From the NCBI GenBank assembly GCA_000711775.1, contig ARYC01017318.1, positions 1 through 64,000 on the forward strand: a DNA stretch of 64,000 nt, read 5' to 3'. This document shows, piece after piece, positions 9,891-21,531 of the stretch (positions are counted from its first letter, which is position 1; each line of letters begins with the position of its first letter). The translations under genes were made by a program, and so were the position numbers. Source of the stretch: Oxytricha trifallax. Its lineage: Eukaryota > Ciliophora > Spirotrichea > Sporadotrichida > Oxytrichidae. Below the pieces are notes generated by a model. That model saw nothing but the letters and a program-made list of their open reading frames with translations, made no database searches and was not told the origin of the DNA.

Positions 9891-12800
9891 GAAAAGGGTT
9901 TTGGGGTTTTGAATTACTCATCGAAGGGGGTTTTGGGGTTTTAAAATATGGTCCAGGGGTTTCTGGGTTATGAAAATGCGTTTTTATATAATTAAGTGGT
10001 TTTGATTAATTGGTCAAAAGGGTTTAATATTAAAAGCGTACACATATTATTTATTTATTTATTTTTATTTTCACATTTTCCCATTTCATTTATATTTTAA
10101 CAATAATATAACATATTTAATTTTGATTTCGATCTCGATCTACTAGCAGCATTATTAGGAATGACACTGATTTTCTAAGTTTATGAGAAATTACTGCCTC
10201 CCTTCTGATTTTTGTTCTTCAAATTAATATTAGGGTTTGCAGTTTATTGAATTTTCTTGGGTGGTAGTAATTATTTCATACTGTTGACACCCTACACATT
10301 TGGAGCCCTATTTTCCTGGGCTTCAAAACATGAGGTGCTTGCACTCCCCTAAGATTAATGACAAACACTATTGGATTTAACATTGAAGCAAGCTGAACTC
10401 TATGAGCCATGGTGACTTTATTAAGTGCCATCGAGTGAACTCCCCTTGGCTTACAGTATCATTTACTGATAAATGTCATTGCCAGTCTAAGTGGTGTTTT
10501 GTTAGTCAGTTGATAAAGGAGAAAGCATTGGTTGGAGGGTCTGATAGGGATTTATTGAACTTATGGAAGGATTTCTGAAAGATTAAGAAGTGTGCATTTG
10601 CTACCCTTACATATTTCCAAAAGAACAGTAGTTTATGGGCTTTTACACGTCAAAGAATAAAAAATATTATTATTCTAATGTTGAATAAGCTGATTGCTTT
10701 GACATTAATGATATAAAAATGAATGGATGAGACTGAGTATTTAGACCTGCTTAAAAAGATTAATATTGGATTGGGCTAAGCGGCATACCCTAATGTGTAA
10801 AAGTTTGAGTTCCATACATTTTAAAATTACTATTTGGATTATTTCCAGTATCACTCAAGCTACTTGCAAAATTTTACTATAATGTTTATGCTTGATTGGT
10901 ATTCTCATAATAATACTTTTATTATAATTTTTATTACAATTCTAAACAGACTAATACAGATTGTTTCTACTTATTCCATTTGGATCATAGTTCTTGCTTT
11001 TAGGGCTCATATTAAAAGCAGTTTAAAGGGAAGTGGTTGATAGTAATTTGCATTCAGCCTCTCTCTTCTTCTCATTGTAGTATTTCTTATAGAGATCTTG
11101 TCTATCCTTATTCGCAGAAATATGCCTTAATTCTTATTAAAACTATACTTAAATATTTTTAAATTCACTCTGACTGAGTGTTAAGTCATTGGTGGATTGA
11201 TTAGCATTCTCTCTATTCTACTTCCTAAGCAGATATTTATCGCTAATTTCCTTCTTTTAATGCATTTTATTAGCAATTTGAATATCCTCCTTCACTTTAA
11301 TCTATGCTGCCTGCTCTTTCTTGATTTTATTCTGTACTCCAATGGATATCAGTCTCTCTTCTATCTTTTAGTTCGCATATACATTTTCCTTGCTTTTTAG
11401 CATTTTCTTGCTTTCTTTGTTTACAAAGTGTAAACCGTGTTGTTGATGTTTCTCAATGTCTTCTCGCTCTTACTCTTCTTTCAGGCGTTGGAGGTCTTCT
11501 TTCTTTTTTTGGAGATCTTTCTGCCAGTTGTATAGGTGAGACACGTCTCTTGTTAATGATTAAGCTTTTTGGGAGATTTTTATTTATATAAAAACACTAT
11601 AAATGAGTGGTAATAGATGAGGAAATGTAAAATTAAAATCATAAGATTTGAGGTTTTCCTGTAACTTCTTGAAGTTTTTAAGTATCATAAAGTCTTTTCA
11701 AATCTTCTTTGCGTCTTTATTGTTCATAATGAGTTTCCATGTCTAAGTATGCAGGGATATTTGTATCTTTCTGTCTTAGTATACTTAATATTATTTTGAC
11801 GCTAAATTTATATTGACAATATGTTGCTTATGGTTTATATTAAGAGAATTCTTAGAAATCATAGGTACTCTTGTGCACTCCAGCATTTCTTAGTTTTACT
11901 TCATCATCCTTTGTTGCTCTATTTTCTGCTGCTTTATCTTCTCATGATACATCAATCTATCCACTACACTTTCTTTCTTCGGGTATTCATTTGGGGATTG
12001 TTTCTATTTCAATCCATATTAAGCTTTTCCATTGACACCCATTTGCACATAATCATTGTCTTGTGGCCCATACGGATCTTCCTCATTATCTCCTCCTTCC
12101 TAACCATAGTAATCATCTGGATTTTGTTCATTTTCCTGCTCATTAACATTAATCTACTGTCTGTAGCCGTGTCTCTGCTAGTCTCTAGGGTTAGTACTGT
12201 AATTTACCTTGGAGTTATTACCACTAGCAGATCCACTGTATATCGTGCTAGAAGCCTGCTTACTGTTTTGAAACAAATTGATGTCCTCCTACTCATCGTT
12301 GAAAGTGTATTACTCAGAGTGAGGCATTTGGTTTTAGTCCATTGCCCCAAAAGTCTCAACAAAATTGAGTTAATCTTACTATCCTTCTTGAGTGTTTTCT
12401 TGGTCTTCGAAAGCACAATCATTATCTTCATTATTGCTGTTATGAAGATAGTTGTTTAATTCTTTCCTGGCTGTGTCTGAAATATGCACTGCATTTTGAA
12501 CTTGCTTCGAAGAATGGGGATTGTTATGATTGTTACTAAGAGTCTAATGAGTGAATGTCTCATTAGATTCCAAGCCGTCAGTGGGTGTGGAGCTTGTTTA
12601 GTTAGTCTTAGTATGTGATTCAGACTGGGATCTTTTCTAGAAGTTTATCTAATTTTTGTGATGAGACCTGTTGTTGTTATATCTCTAAGCTGAGTTCTAT
12701 TAGACTTCATTCTTGCTTTGATTTTAGTGTGGAAATAGTTAAGATTAGAAGAGTTGCTGTGGGTGTGGCTTTAAAATACTGTCTTTGGGGTTGGAGGTAG

Positions 12801-14463
12801 TCAGATGTTCAGAAAGGCAGTTGTTCAATTGAGGAGTCTATTGTTGGCATTAATAGAGATTAGTGGAATCAGTGAAAGCAATTGAACCGTATTTCAAAAT
12901 ATCACTTCCAGCTCCAGTTGCTGACATAGTGTTATTGCATTAGATTTATTTCACTTGCAATTTAAATAAAAATTTTCACTTGTTGAAAACAATATTTCCT
13001 CTTCCATTTTTGGGGGGTAGTCCTTGGGATGTTTAACTTAAAGTAGGCATGTGCGACCTATTATTTCCGCTGATTTAGTTATTTGATGAAGCTACTCCTG
13101 AATTTGAATCATAAGAGAGTATTTTAACTGATGGGTGATTAATCGATGAGCTTCTTGATTAAGCCTAAGGTTTACCACTTGATAATTTGATATTAATTTA
13201 TATTTTTGCATTTAATTTATAATGGACAAAAACTGTATAAATTATACTAATATAAATTCATAATTGGTTCTTTTAATTCTAAGATTTCTAGTTGCTATGC
13301 AAGTTTTAAGAGCTGAAAGTTGAGAATTAGTTTTACTATTATTCCACATCATTATCAGTCTGAGCATTATCTGAAAGAAAAAAATTAAATTTATAATTAA
13401 GTTTTTTCAATTTTTACTTTTATAAATTGTTATTGCTTTGACTTGTCAATCGCTAATTGAATTATATCATCAAGGGACATCCTATTTGTCATTTGACTTG
13501 CATCATTAAGCACATTTAACTGTATTTCATCGTTATTATTCAAATTAGCATGACTTTTTCTCCTCTGTTGCTACACTGATTGACATATGTTTTATTGCTA
13601 AATCTGTATTTTAATATCGAACGATTATATTAATACATAGACTATGTATTTATTAATCAAAGGTTTACAAACACCCCGTTGATAACCTATGCTTAGAGTT
13701 TGTCCTTGCCATTTACTAATCCTTGCTTCCACTCTGGAACCCCTTAACGCTTTTCTAAGAACTTAGATTATTGGCTCTGTGCTCCCTGAATCCACTCACC
13801 CCAAGATCTTACTGATCATATTCATAAGCCTTCTGTGCAGAGAGATCCATCTGTGACTTACTTATTTTAATTTCACTGCGTTTGTTCTATTACTGCCTGT
13901 CTTTACTATTCGCTCTAAATGGGTTGGAAATGTTCAAAACTAACACATCTTCTGAGGGTTTCTTCGTAACTTTGTCATTAATGTTATCTCTGTAAGACTA
14001 AGCAGGGTGATGCTTCTCGGTTGAACGCTTTTTATTATCGATTTGCATTATCTTTGGGGAGTAACGAATGTTCTCCTGGTTTTCTAGAGAGTGTTTGTGT
14101 AAGTTCTCTATCGAAACGAAGTTATGACTATTTTCTTTTTATTGAGGTTTGATACTGTTGACTGATCCTCTATGGGTTAAATTAGTATTTTAATTGTAAA
14201 AACTAATCTATTATAATTTCAATATCTTAACTTTAAAAAGTATTGGAACTTGCTGTTGATCTTTGAGAATTCAAATTAGTCAAACTTTTTCTGGCATCAT
14301 TTAAGTTCTAATAAGATTGCGCTTGAGCTTGCTAAGCTAGTTACTGCAGGTTAATGTACTAACTAGGTAGATTGTTAGATTATTTAGGCAGATTAGCTTG
14401 AGATTAATGAGTTTATAGTCTTTATTAGGAAGATCTATTCTGATTGTTGTAGTTAAGAGACAT
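9869..14463 (-). CDS. Large Q/N/S-rich protein with coiled-coil and RLY/CTxxP-type motif
   Basis: Starts ATG 14463 (MSLNYNNQNRSS). The exons are joined by pointer-flanked IESs (four solved, listed separately). Together they give a low-complexity Gln/Asn/Ser protein of well over 1000 aa. A conserved block reads VVDRLMYHEKIKQQKIEQQ and then ECTRVPMISKNS, resembling the RLY...CTFxPxI motif common in ciliate and trypanosome coiled-coil proteins. Lys/Glu-rich coiled-coil segments follow (11.0-11.6 kb), then a Ser/Asn-rich C-terminus with SRSRSKSK near 10.12 kb. Interruptions near 11.70-11.82, 11.56-11.65 and 10.84-10.95 kb are not resolved to single pointers. The frame stays open to TGA 9871-9869, but the true end may be nearer 10.1 kb, before the telomere-like runs. 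Function unknown; perhaps cytoskeletal or ciliary (inference). Confidence 0.65.
9896..9911 (+). repeat. Telomere-like run (TBE-type right end)
   Basis: GGGTTTTGGGGTTTTG followed by AAT. Read on the minus strand this is CAAAACCCCAAAACCC, the first bases of TBE termini. The adjoining inner sequence does not match the TBE-1 or TBE-2 repeats. Confidence 0.7.
9926..9942 (+). repeat. Second telomere-like run
   Basis: GGGGGTTTTGGGGTTTT lies 14 bases beyond the first run and in the same orientation. Two in tandem suggest nested or successive element ends. Confidence 0.7.
12934..12984 (-). other. IES in Q/N-rich gene, pointer TGTT
   Basis: Repeat at 12930-12933 and 12981-12984. Removal joins GNIVFN to TMSATGAGS, removing an in-frame TGA. 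Confidence 0.65.
13188..13265 (-). other. IES in Q/N-rich gene, pointer ATAATT
   Basis: Repeat at 13182-13187 and 13260-13265. Removal replaces a TGA and joins QKNQL to SSGKPQAQS. Confidence 0.7.
13581..13683 (-). other. IES in Q/N-rich gene, pointer TGAT
   Basis: Repeat at 13577-13580 and 13680-13683. Removal joins SKHRLS to VQQQRRKSH in frame. Confidence 0.65.
14191..14244 (-). other. IES in Q/N-rich gene, pointer AGTATT
   Basis: Six-base repeat at 14185-14190 and 14239-14244. Removal joins TASSNT to NLTHRGS in frame. Confidence 0.75.
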
Positions 14464-14979
14464 ATTTTATATTCTTGTAAATTTCTAGTATATTTATCAA
14501 TTTCTAATTCTAACAACTATTCTGATGACAATCAACTTAGCACCTAGATGTCTAATTTATTTATTTTTAATATAAAAATTTTTCAAAGCAATAACTGTAA
14601 GTTAATTAGGGTAGTTACTAAGGAAGAAATGAAAATAGGCACCCTATATAAGACTTCACAACTCTAAACTCTGAGAATTCATGTAACATTTACGAATCAT
14701 AGAAAAATTTACCATAATATTAACAAAATTAAATCTACCAGTCCATCTAGCAGCAGGCAAATTAAAACTAATAGCCTTTCAATCCTCTCCTCACAAACAT
14801 TTGTATTAAAAAAAGTTAATATTAGTGTTTGCAAAAAATTGTTTTTAAAAAAAAAGATTTCTTTATATTAAGATTATAACATTTAGAGTGTTGCCAGTTC
14901 GTATTAACAATTCAATATGCCATATCATTCACAATAAGAATTTTAATAGTAACAATAGTTAAATTAGCAATCAAACAAC
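14464..14979. promoter_or_regulatory. Shared 5' intergenic region of a divergent gene pair
   Basis: Very AT-rich 516-bp spacer between the starts of the Q/N-rich gene (minus) and the coiled-coil gene (plus). Both promoters must lie here or overlap the genes. No specific element recognised. Confidence 0.4.
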
Positions 14980-17900
14980 ATGTTCTAAGGGAAGGAACTT
15001 GAAGATAAAATCACAGAGTTAGTGGAGAAATGCCTGCAATAAAAATCTACATCAGCCAGTACTCCAACTGTAATTAAAACCTCGCAATCAACTGAGTAAT
15101 TCTCCTACCCACCTCTATAAATGCCAAATAAGCATTAAAATCACTATTCATAAGCAAATCTACCACAGCAATTGTAGAGATAGCAATCTATTGTTAGTCA
15201 ATCTTCCGCTTAAGTGAGCTCTAATGAGTTTATTGACTTCAAATAAACTACAGAAGATATTAACAAAAAAATGAAAGACATGTAGAAAGCTCTAGACAAC
15301 ATGAATTTCTAGCTTAATGACAAAGAAGCAGAGGTTATAAGGTTAAATTTATGTCTTGAAGATGAGAGAAAACGCAATGAGTATTAATCTTAATAAACTA
15401 CACCGAAGAGACAAAGGAGTGGGTCACATTCTAGATTAAGTACAGCTGCAGGTGGTACAACTTAGTCTTATTTATAGTACCAAAATACCTCATCAAATGA
15501 CGTTGTTGTTAGGAATATGATGAAAATAATTGATTCCCCCTATTTCAAGGACTAATAGAACAACAATAACATATCAATCATATAAAACCTGCAGAATGAC
15601 ACTGCTCACTCTAGTAGAACAAACTCAGTCAAAAATATGCACTCTGATTTTAGTTAAAGTCAGATGCCTAAGAAACCACCAGTAATTAAATGCGATAACC
15701 AAATGCAAACTGAAATGCCATATCCACAGGATTTAAGTAAAAAAGTGAAGAAGTATGAAAATATGTTGAAATCAGAAAGCCAGGCTAATGAAGAACTTAG
15801 TGATAGAATTTAAGAATTGGAGTAAAGCCTGTTTAAAGTAAAGCAAGAAAAAGATTAAGTAGTGAAATAAAACAAAGAACTTACGAATTAAAAGGATAGT
15901 ATGGAATTGAAAATAAGTGAATTCCAAGTTCAACAAAGAAACTTAAGAAAAATTATATTGGCATTAAGTAATTAATTTTTTCATTTAAATATGGTCCCTA
16001 TCTAACATCTGTCTATTTTTATAAACTCAAGCCAGCAATCTGAAGAGCATATAATGACCTTGAAGAAATAACTAGAAAAGCTCTAAAAAGAAAACTTAGT
16101 TTTAAAACGTCAGTAAGAAGATTTAGGTACTTGCAATGCATGCATTGACTATATCAAGCAAATGAAATCCTATCAGTTTAAATTGGAGGACATGTCAAAT
16201 GATAAAGATAATTAATGCTTGCAGATTAAGGAACTGAAGAATATGCTTGATAATAAGGATGAAGAGCTCAGGGAGATGAGTGATAAAGTGGAGAGACTGG
16301 AGAGTTAAATGTAGCAATAGATGAATGCTAATTATATGACATTAAATGGACAGTATTCAAAACCCAAAACCCCTTAGGGAGGTTTATAAGTGCGTTGATT
16401 TGTAGGATATAGTTGGGGTCTTATTGGGGTAAGTAGAGAAATTAGGTCAAATTGCAAAATAAGAAATAGAAAATAGCGATTTAGGGTCTATTTATGATGA
16501 GTAATATTTAGATTTACTGCTAAAGCTTAGGTATGGTACAAGTATTAATATAGACTAAGTCAAACCAGTCTCAATTATACAGCCATAGCAAGAATCCTAA
16601 GCAAGAGTGCCTCAACTGTTAGGTATCATTGCTTATTAGCTGTTTAGCATTATACCTCAGGGTCTTGTAAACATCCTGTAAGAAAATAAAAGTTCTTTAA
16701 GGTTCATATTGACTTCCTCTGCGACTCGAAGACTCTGAAGTATTGGGCTCACTTTCCTCTTGACTAACGAGCTGTCATGTTTCATCGCAAGTTTCCTGAC
16801 ATGTGTATCTCTCCTTAGACTATAGCCAATATTTATAGAAGAAATGGCATTACTTTCAAGACTGTCAACAGAGTGAAGAGAGTAATTGATTTTACAGTGC
16901 CATTTTATAGTAATAATTTAAACTATATATATGATTAAATGCAAAGGGCTATTGACAATAACATCAAGTTCATACACGCTGATGAAGCTGTGTTTACCTT
17001 CAACACCTTCATTAATAAGTCTTGGTATTAGAAGTATGATAATATAGAAGTCTACTTCTAGAAAGTAAAGGTTTTAACCCATGCAATTTTAGCAGGTATT
17101 AGTGAAGACTCTGGCTTAGAAAATTATGTAATTCATCCTCGCTCTATTAAGCGAGAAGTGTACATAGGATTCCTACATAAGATAAATACAACGATTAAGA
17201 GATCATCCTGTCTGTTGACAACCTCTCAGTTCATAAGACTAAGGAGTCTAAGAAAGCTTATGAATAGTTAAACATTACTCCTGTTTACAACGTTCCTTAC
17301 AGCCCACAGTTTAATGGAATCGAATTCTACTGGAGTTAAATCAAGACTCACTACAAGAAACTGCTGCTGTATCACCTAATGCATGACTTGCCTATAGATA
17401 CAGTAGACTTGATTCAGAGTAGCTGCAAGAGAGTAAGCATGATAAGACAACAGTTTGTGCGAGAGAAGGAAGAATGAATGTTTATAAATAAGTTTTAGAT
17501 TTAAATGAATGAATAAGTTCACATATTAAATTAACCCAGAAAGGGATTAGGCTTCTCCTTCTTCTCCTCTTCTTATGGCTTGCTTGGGCCCATATTTCTT
17601 CTCTTAGTGCCAGCTCCTGCATCTATGTTCATTTCATCTGGTTTTTAGACATCTTTATAAAGCCTCTTGCTCACCTCATAAATTGTCTGCGACTTTCTTT
17701 CTCTGTGAACCTTTGCATGCTCTTTCATAAGATATATGCCAGTGCCAGATTTTCCTACAAAGTTATATGTCAAAGCTTACTTGAAAGATAAGGATGCTTC
17801 TTAAGTTCCTCTAGCCAAGCTGAGCTTATTAGAATGCCTTGCTTCTTCTAATCTTCATTCAGGAGAAATTGAATAGCGTTTCTTGTGAGCTTCTTCAATG

Positions 17901-20900
17901 ATTTCTCTGAGGTAACTCTCTCTTAAAGTGCCAAGAACAACAAAGAAGAAGCTCTTTTCTGGAAGCTTTTTAGAGAGTTGTTTCTTGGTAGGAAGATAAA
18001 CTACCAACTCTTCATCTTAAATCGCATCCTCGTAGAAATTAGTGACTGAAATCTCTGGGTAGTTTGGTATATCTATCAACTTTATTTCATTGTTTTTGAA
18101 GGATTTCTTCTCATCGCAAAGTATAGCTTTTAAGAATGAAATTTTGGTACATTCCATCGTTGGAAGGAATAAACCCACTATAGTATATGATTAAGTATAT
18201 GTCACATGCTTACCATGCTAAGTGAGGTATCGATAGAGATCTTCCTTGCTTCTAAATCTTGAGATCATTTCTTAAGCTCCAACCCTCTTCATTGCAGTAC
18301 TTATAGATTCCATCCTTGGTCCTTCTCTTGTTATTGAATTTCAAATTTTAATATATAGAGTTCTGGATCCTACTGTTAAAAATCTTAGTATTAAATATGG
18401 GCATCTTATAGGATGTCAACCTGGTAAGGATACGTGGAGAAAGCTGGCAGAAGCTGTAACAAACTTCGGAGATTGAGCTCCATTTTTATCAATTTAGTTC
18501 CATTAAATTAGTTCTAAATTTGTTAAAATTTAATTAGTACCGGTACTTAATCCGTTTAAATTTAATTGGTACCAATTTAATAGTACCATAACTTAATTAG
18601 TACCTAGTTTTAAACTAATGAGGTTTTAATGGAAAAGTTCCAAAATGGTTCAAAACCTAATTGGTACCAGTACCAACCCAATTTTATACTTGGTTGGTAC
18701 CAAAATCAAAATTATTAAGAATGAAATTAGAGAATTTTTATAGTAATAAACTTAACATAAATATGATCTCTAACACCTCATAAAACAACCATTATTGCTG
18801 TAGGATCAACTCCTATACAGTGTTACTATAACCAGAAAGATATTAGAGCTTAATAATAAAAATTTAAATTTGAATTTAAACATGCCGGCTAACTTAAATC
18901 ATAAAGCAGTTTCTCTTGGAGCAGGATAATCATAACTAAACTTTGGGTACTCTAAGAAACCTGAAGTAATCTTTATAGAAAGGGAGGTTGAGCTAAGAGT
19001 TCTAGAGTTTGAAGCAGAGGTCTTTAAAATTGAAGTTTAAAACAAGAAAAAGAGTGCAGATGTGGGAGTTTAAACATAAATTGAACTGATTGAGGAAGAA
19101 AAGGAACAGCAACAGATAGACAAAGTTAAAACATATTAATGTGAAGACTGCTTTAATTTCTTCTCAGCTGAGTATAGCTTGAAGAGGCACATCAAAGAGA
19201 TACACTCTTGTAGAGCTAAGATCTACTTTAAGCATGATAAAGTAGATGGTAGGTATTAGTGCACAACATGCATGAAGTCTTATACTCACTCAGCCAAAGT
19301 AAAGAGGCATATGCAAAAGCACCACTTAAGCGAATTCCTGATTAAAGATGAAGAAACTTAAAAGTTTATACCTGCAAAAAGAAAAAACAACTCTCTTGAG
19401 TCATAAAGAGAACAGGAGGAGAGGATCAAGAGACAGAAGCGATTTGAATCAATGAATCAGCCAGCAAATTGTACTCTTATAGCATGTCTTTAAGAGAGAG
19501 CTATGTATATACCTGAATTGAATGTAATTGATATTGAAAGCTGTATTAAAAATTAATTGCATTTTGACCTGCCAAACAAGGCTAAACTTATAGTGGTTGA
19601 TGAGAATGCTTACAAAGTATATCCTTTCAAGTATCTCATTAAAAACGAGCAGTATCAAAATGAATTTGCAAATGAATACATAATCTTGAGAGAGGCTTAG
19701 AAAAAATAGTTTAAAAACTTACTTAGACTCGATGGAGTTATTCTTGGGCATGGTTTTGTTGCATTAAGACTAAAAGGGTTTGAAATGACTTTGAGAGAGT
19801 ATCTCTATCAAAATAGATACCCAGATGATTTAAATGAGATACTGTCAGAAATGATTAAGGGTGTATAAGAGCTTCATGAACTTGGGTATGTGCATAGAGA
19901 TTTGAAGCCTGAAAATGTTATGTTAAATCTCTGTCCATTAGAAATAGTCGTCATTGATTTCAATAGAGCGATAAGATAAGAAATAGTGACTTTAGCTAAG
20001 GTGCTTGGCACACCAGGATACTTTCCAATCAGGGAGAAGTGGACTAATGGCTCAGTTTAGTGGGATGTATGGGTATTGCTGCAATAATCTTAGAGTGCGA
20101 TATGGAAAGTATGTCTTACTTTGGAACAAAGCACGAGAAACAATCAATAAGTTTGGCTTTTAAACATATATAACAGGAAGATGTCTGCAATGAAATTAAG
20201 AAGCTTGTAGAGATGATAATCGTAAGAGCTCCAGCTTATCCTAGATAATCATTAGAAGACATACATGAACCACTACAGAGAGCTAGATTCAAGAGGTACC
20301 ACAAAGATAAGCAGATAAAATTCGTATGATTTAAGTAAACTAATAATCATTAAATATACATTAAATTCATATAAAACTTGCGTTTTCTCTACTAACCCCA
20401 ATATGACCCCAACTATACTCTACAAATCAAAGCACTTATAAACCTCACTAAGGGGTTTTGGGGTTTTGATTGCATTTATATAAATTAATTTCATATATTC
20501 ATTTTCTAAATTAAGCTATTTTTTATCAATAAAATATTGGCATTATTATTGTTTAAATTTAAATATCTCAATAATAGCATCAAAACTAAGAACAAGTAGC
20601 CTTTAACTTATCATTTCATGAGAAAGAAATCGAGCTAATGAAAGACCTAGAAATCAGCAAGAAATAAAACTATATGAATGAAAGAGTCATTGAATAATTA
20701 AAGAAAGAACTAGAGAAATACGCCTATAAATTGTTTCAAATTGAAGAGAAATCCAAGTAATTATAATTAGTATAATAAAATCAATAAATTAATCATCATT
20801 AAATTGCATTTTATATCTATATATGATATATAAATACACAATATAAGAACAGAAACCAGGACGGTATTATTAATAATAGAGTAATTATTCCAATATCAGT

Positions 20901-21006
20901 GAGCTCCCAAATGAGGAGGATGATGAGGGCTGGCAGTGAATTATATAATATTTATTATGATCAGTATAATTAAGTTTATTCATTAATGATTATTTAAAGT
21001 ATTTGA
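14980..21006 (+). CDS. Coiled-coil protein, interrupted by TBE-1
   Basis: ATG at 14980 (MFQGKELEDKITELVEKCLQ). Gln/Ser-rich N-terminus, then long heptad-like Lys/Glu/Leu coiled coil (ELSDRIQELEQSLFKVKQEK; later LKKQLEKLQKENLVLKRQQE) with a Cys pair in TCNACIDYI. The frame runs to 16357, where TBE-1 is inserted. It resumes after an AT-rich spacer near 20580 with EKEIELMKDLEISKKQ, then a last piece (NRNQDGIINNRVIIPISVSS) near 20850 and TGA 21004-21006. Hydrophobic residues encoded at about 15975-16030 are unlike the coiled coil and may be an intron or IES that happens to lack TGA. Likely structural (cytoskeletal or centrosomal, inference). The start lies 516 bp from the divergent neighbour. Confidence 0.65.
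16358..16441 (+). repeat. TBE-1 left terminal inverted repeat
   Basis: Begins with the telomere-like C4A4 run, then TTAGGGAGGTTTATAAGTGC. It matches the complement of 20384-20468 with few differences. Confidence 0.9.
16475..17477 (+). pseudogene. TBE-1 transposase (DD34E, about 42 kDa class)
   Basis: Conserved blocks: YLDLLLKL near the start, AVMFHRKFPDM, then KFIHADEAVF with the first catalytic Asp (codon 16981-16983), SVDNLSVHKTK with the second (17217-17219), and YSPQFNGIEFYW with the Glu (17322-17324), 34 residues after the second Asp. Frameshifts lie near 16565 and near 17205. The start codon aligned to TBE-2's ATG is changed here. TGA at 17475-17477, 41 bp from the convergent 22-kDa gene. 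Confidence 0.85.
17519..18313 (-). CDS. TBE-1 22-kDa-class protein
   Basis: ATG 18313 (MESISTAMKRVGAQEMISRF, then RSKEDLYRYL). A short intron (GTAAGC...CTATAG, about 36 nt, about 18180-18216) joins to LFLPTMECTKISFLK. The middle reads PNYPEISVTNFYED and SFFFVVLGTLRESYL. The frame shifts once near 17860, then continues KQALTYNFVGKSG to a Lys/Glu/Pro-rich tail (PNPFLGQFNM). Function unknown in the family. Convergent with the transposase. Confidence 0.7.
18314..18881. other. TBE-1 internal spacer rich in GGTACC palindromes
   Basis: Gene-free. Between about 18530 and 18710 the strings TTAATTAGTACC, GGTACCAATTTAA and TTGGTACCA recur in both orientations, making clustered small palindromes. A near copy of the 14-bp motif (TGTAACAAACTTC) lies at about 18455. 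It sits between the divergent starts of the 22-kDa and kinase genes, so promoter function is possible. Confidence 0.5.
18882..20329 (+). CDS. TBE-1 zinc-finger/protein-kinase protein (57-kDa class)
   Basis: ATG 18882. Two C2H2 fingers: CEDCFNFFSAEYSLKRH...H and CTTCMKSYTHSAKVKRHMQKH. A linker follows, then a divergent kinase domain: GYVHRDLKPENVML (catalytic loop intact), VVIDFNRA (DFN in place of DFG) and LGTPGYFP. A frameshift near 20080 separates the helix-F region (VQWDVWVLL) from the C-terminal tail, which resumes as AIILECDMESMSYF and ends at TGA 20327-20329. Role in transposition unknown; DNA binding by the fingers is the obvious guess. Confidence 0.8.
20384..20468 (-). repeat. TBE-1 right terminal inverted repeat
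   Basis: Read on the minus strand: CAAAACCCCAAAACCCC, then TTAGTGAGGTTTATAAGTGC. Confidence 0.9.
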
Positions 21007-21531
21007 TTCTCACATTAATTATTCATTTAAAAATAATCTATAAATAAATTTTATTTAGGGGGAAATTTTAAGAATTGGATGAAGAATTTTTTAAATTATT
21101 GTAATTTATTTTTATTTTATAATTTATTTATCTTGATCAGATTAATATTTGATTTATTATGCTAATTATATAGTATTATATTGCGTATTAATAAGTTTTA
21201 TATTATATTTTTTTAGTAAAATTCTATCGTTTTCAAGAAAAGATTACTCAATAATTTTATGCTTAGAAGAAAAAAAGAAGTCTCATTACTTTTGAGGATT
21301 AATAAATTTATAAAAAATAAAACTATTAATAAACATTATTAAAATAATTTTAATTTGGTAACTGTGTTGATTTTTATAATCGTTAACTTCAACAAATTAT
21401 TCTCTCTTCAAATTTTATTTTTCTATGCATTAGTAATATTTTTATTAAAAAATTCAGATCTAAATGATATTGTGAATTAAAAACTAATGCAGTTTCATAA
21501 ATTATTAATGTACTCATAAAATTTTAATAAC
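21007..21531. other. AT-rich intergenic DNA
   Basis: No gene seen. It lies between two convergent 3' ends. Confidence 0.5.

Larger units (their letters stand above)
1..9911. mobile_element. Candidate large TBE-like/Tc1-type germline element, left end outside the window
   Basis: This is an inference from four observations. The block is less AT-rich than the rest. It encodes a DD34E transposase (6683-9421) and a kinase-like protein, two classes of protein that TBEs also carry. It is peppered with one 14-bp motif. Its right edge is a telomere-like run (9896-9911) followed by AAT, which fits the ANT target duplication of TBEs. Gene order and terminal sequence differ from TBE-1 and TBE-2 in this window, so if it is one element it belongs to another family. 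It could equally be ordinary germline-limited DNA with one transposase gene. Confidence 0.35.
16358..20468 (+). mobile_element. TBE-1, telomere-bearing element (Tc1/mariner superfamily)
   Basis: 4111 bp bounded by CAAAACCCAAAACCCC on the left and its complement on the right, inside inverted repeats of about 84 bp. Flanked by ATT on both sides (16355-16357, 20469-20471), the ANT target typical of TBEs. It has the known three-gene layout: transposase (plus), a roughly 22-kDa protein (minus) and a zinc-finger/kinase protein (plus). The transposase and kinase genes each carry at least one frameshift. The ends look nearly whole. Confidence 0.95.

Noticed and set aside
11821-12459. A 212-codon plus-strand frame of very hydrophobic protein
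   Set aside because: It is the antisense of the Gln/Asn-rich minus-strand gene. With TAA/TAG as Gln the minus strand reads a natural low-complexity protein with motif VVDRLMYHEKIKQQK, while the plus reading is mostly Leu/Ile/Val from reversed Gln and Asn codons.
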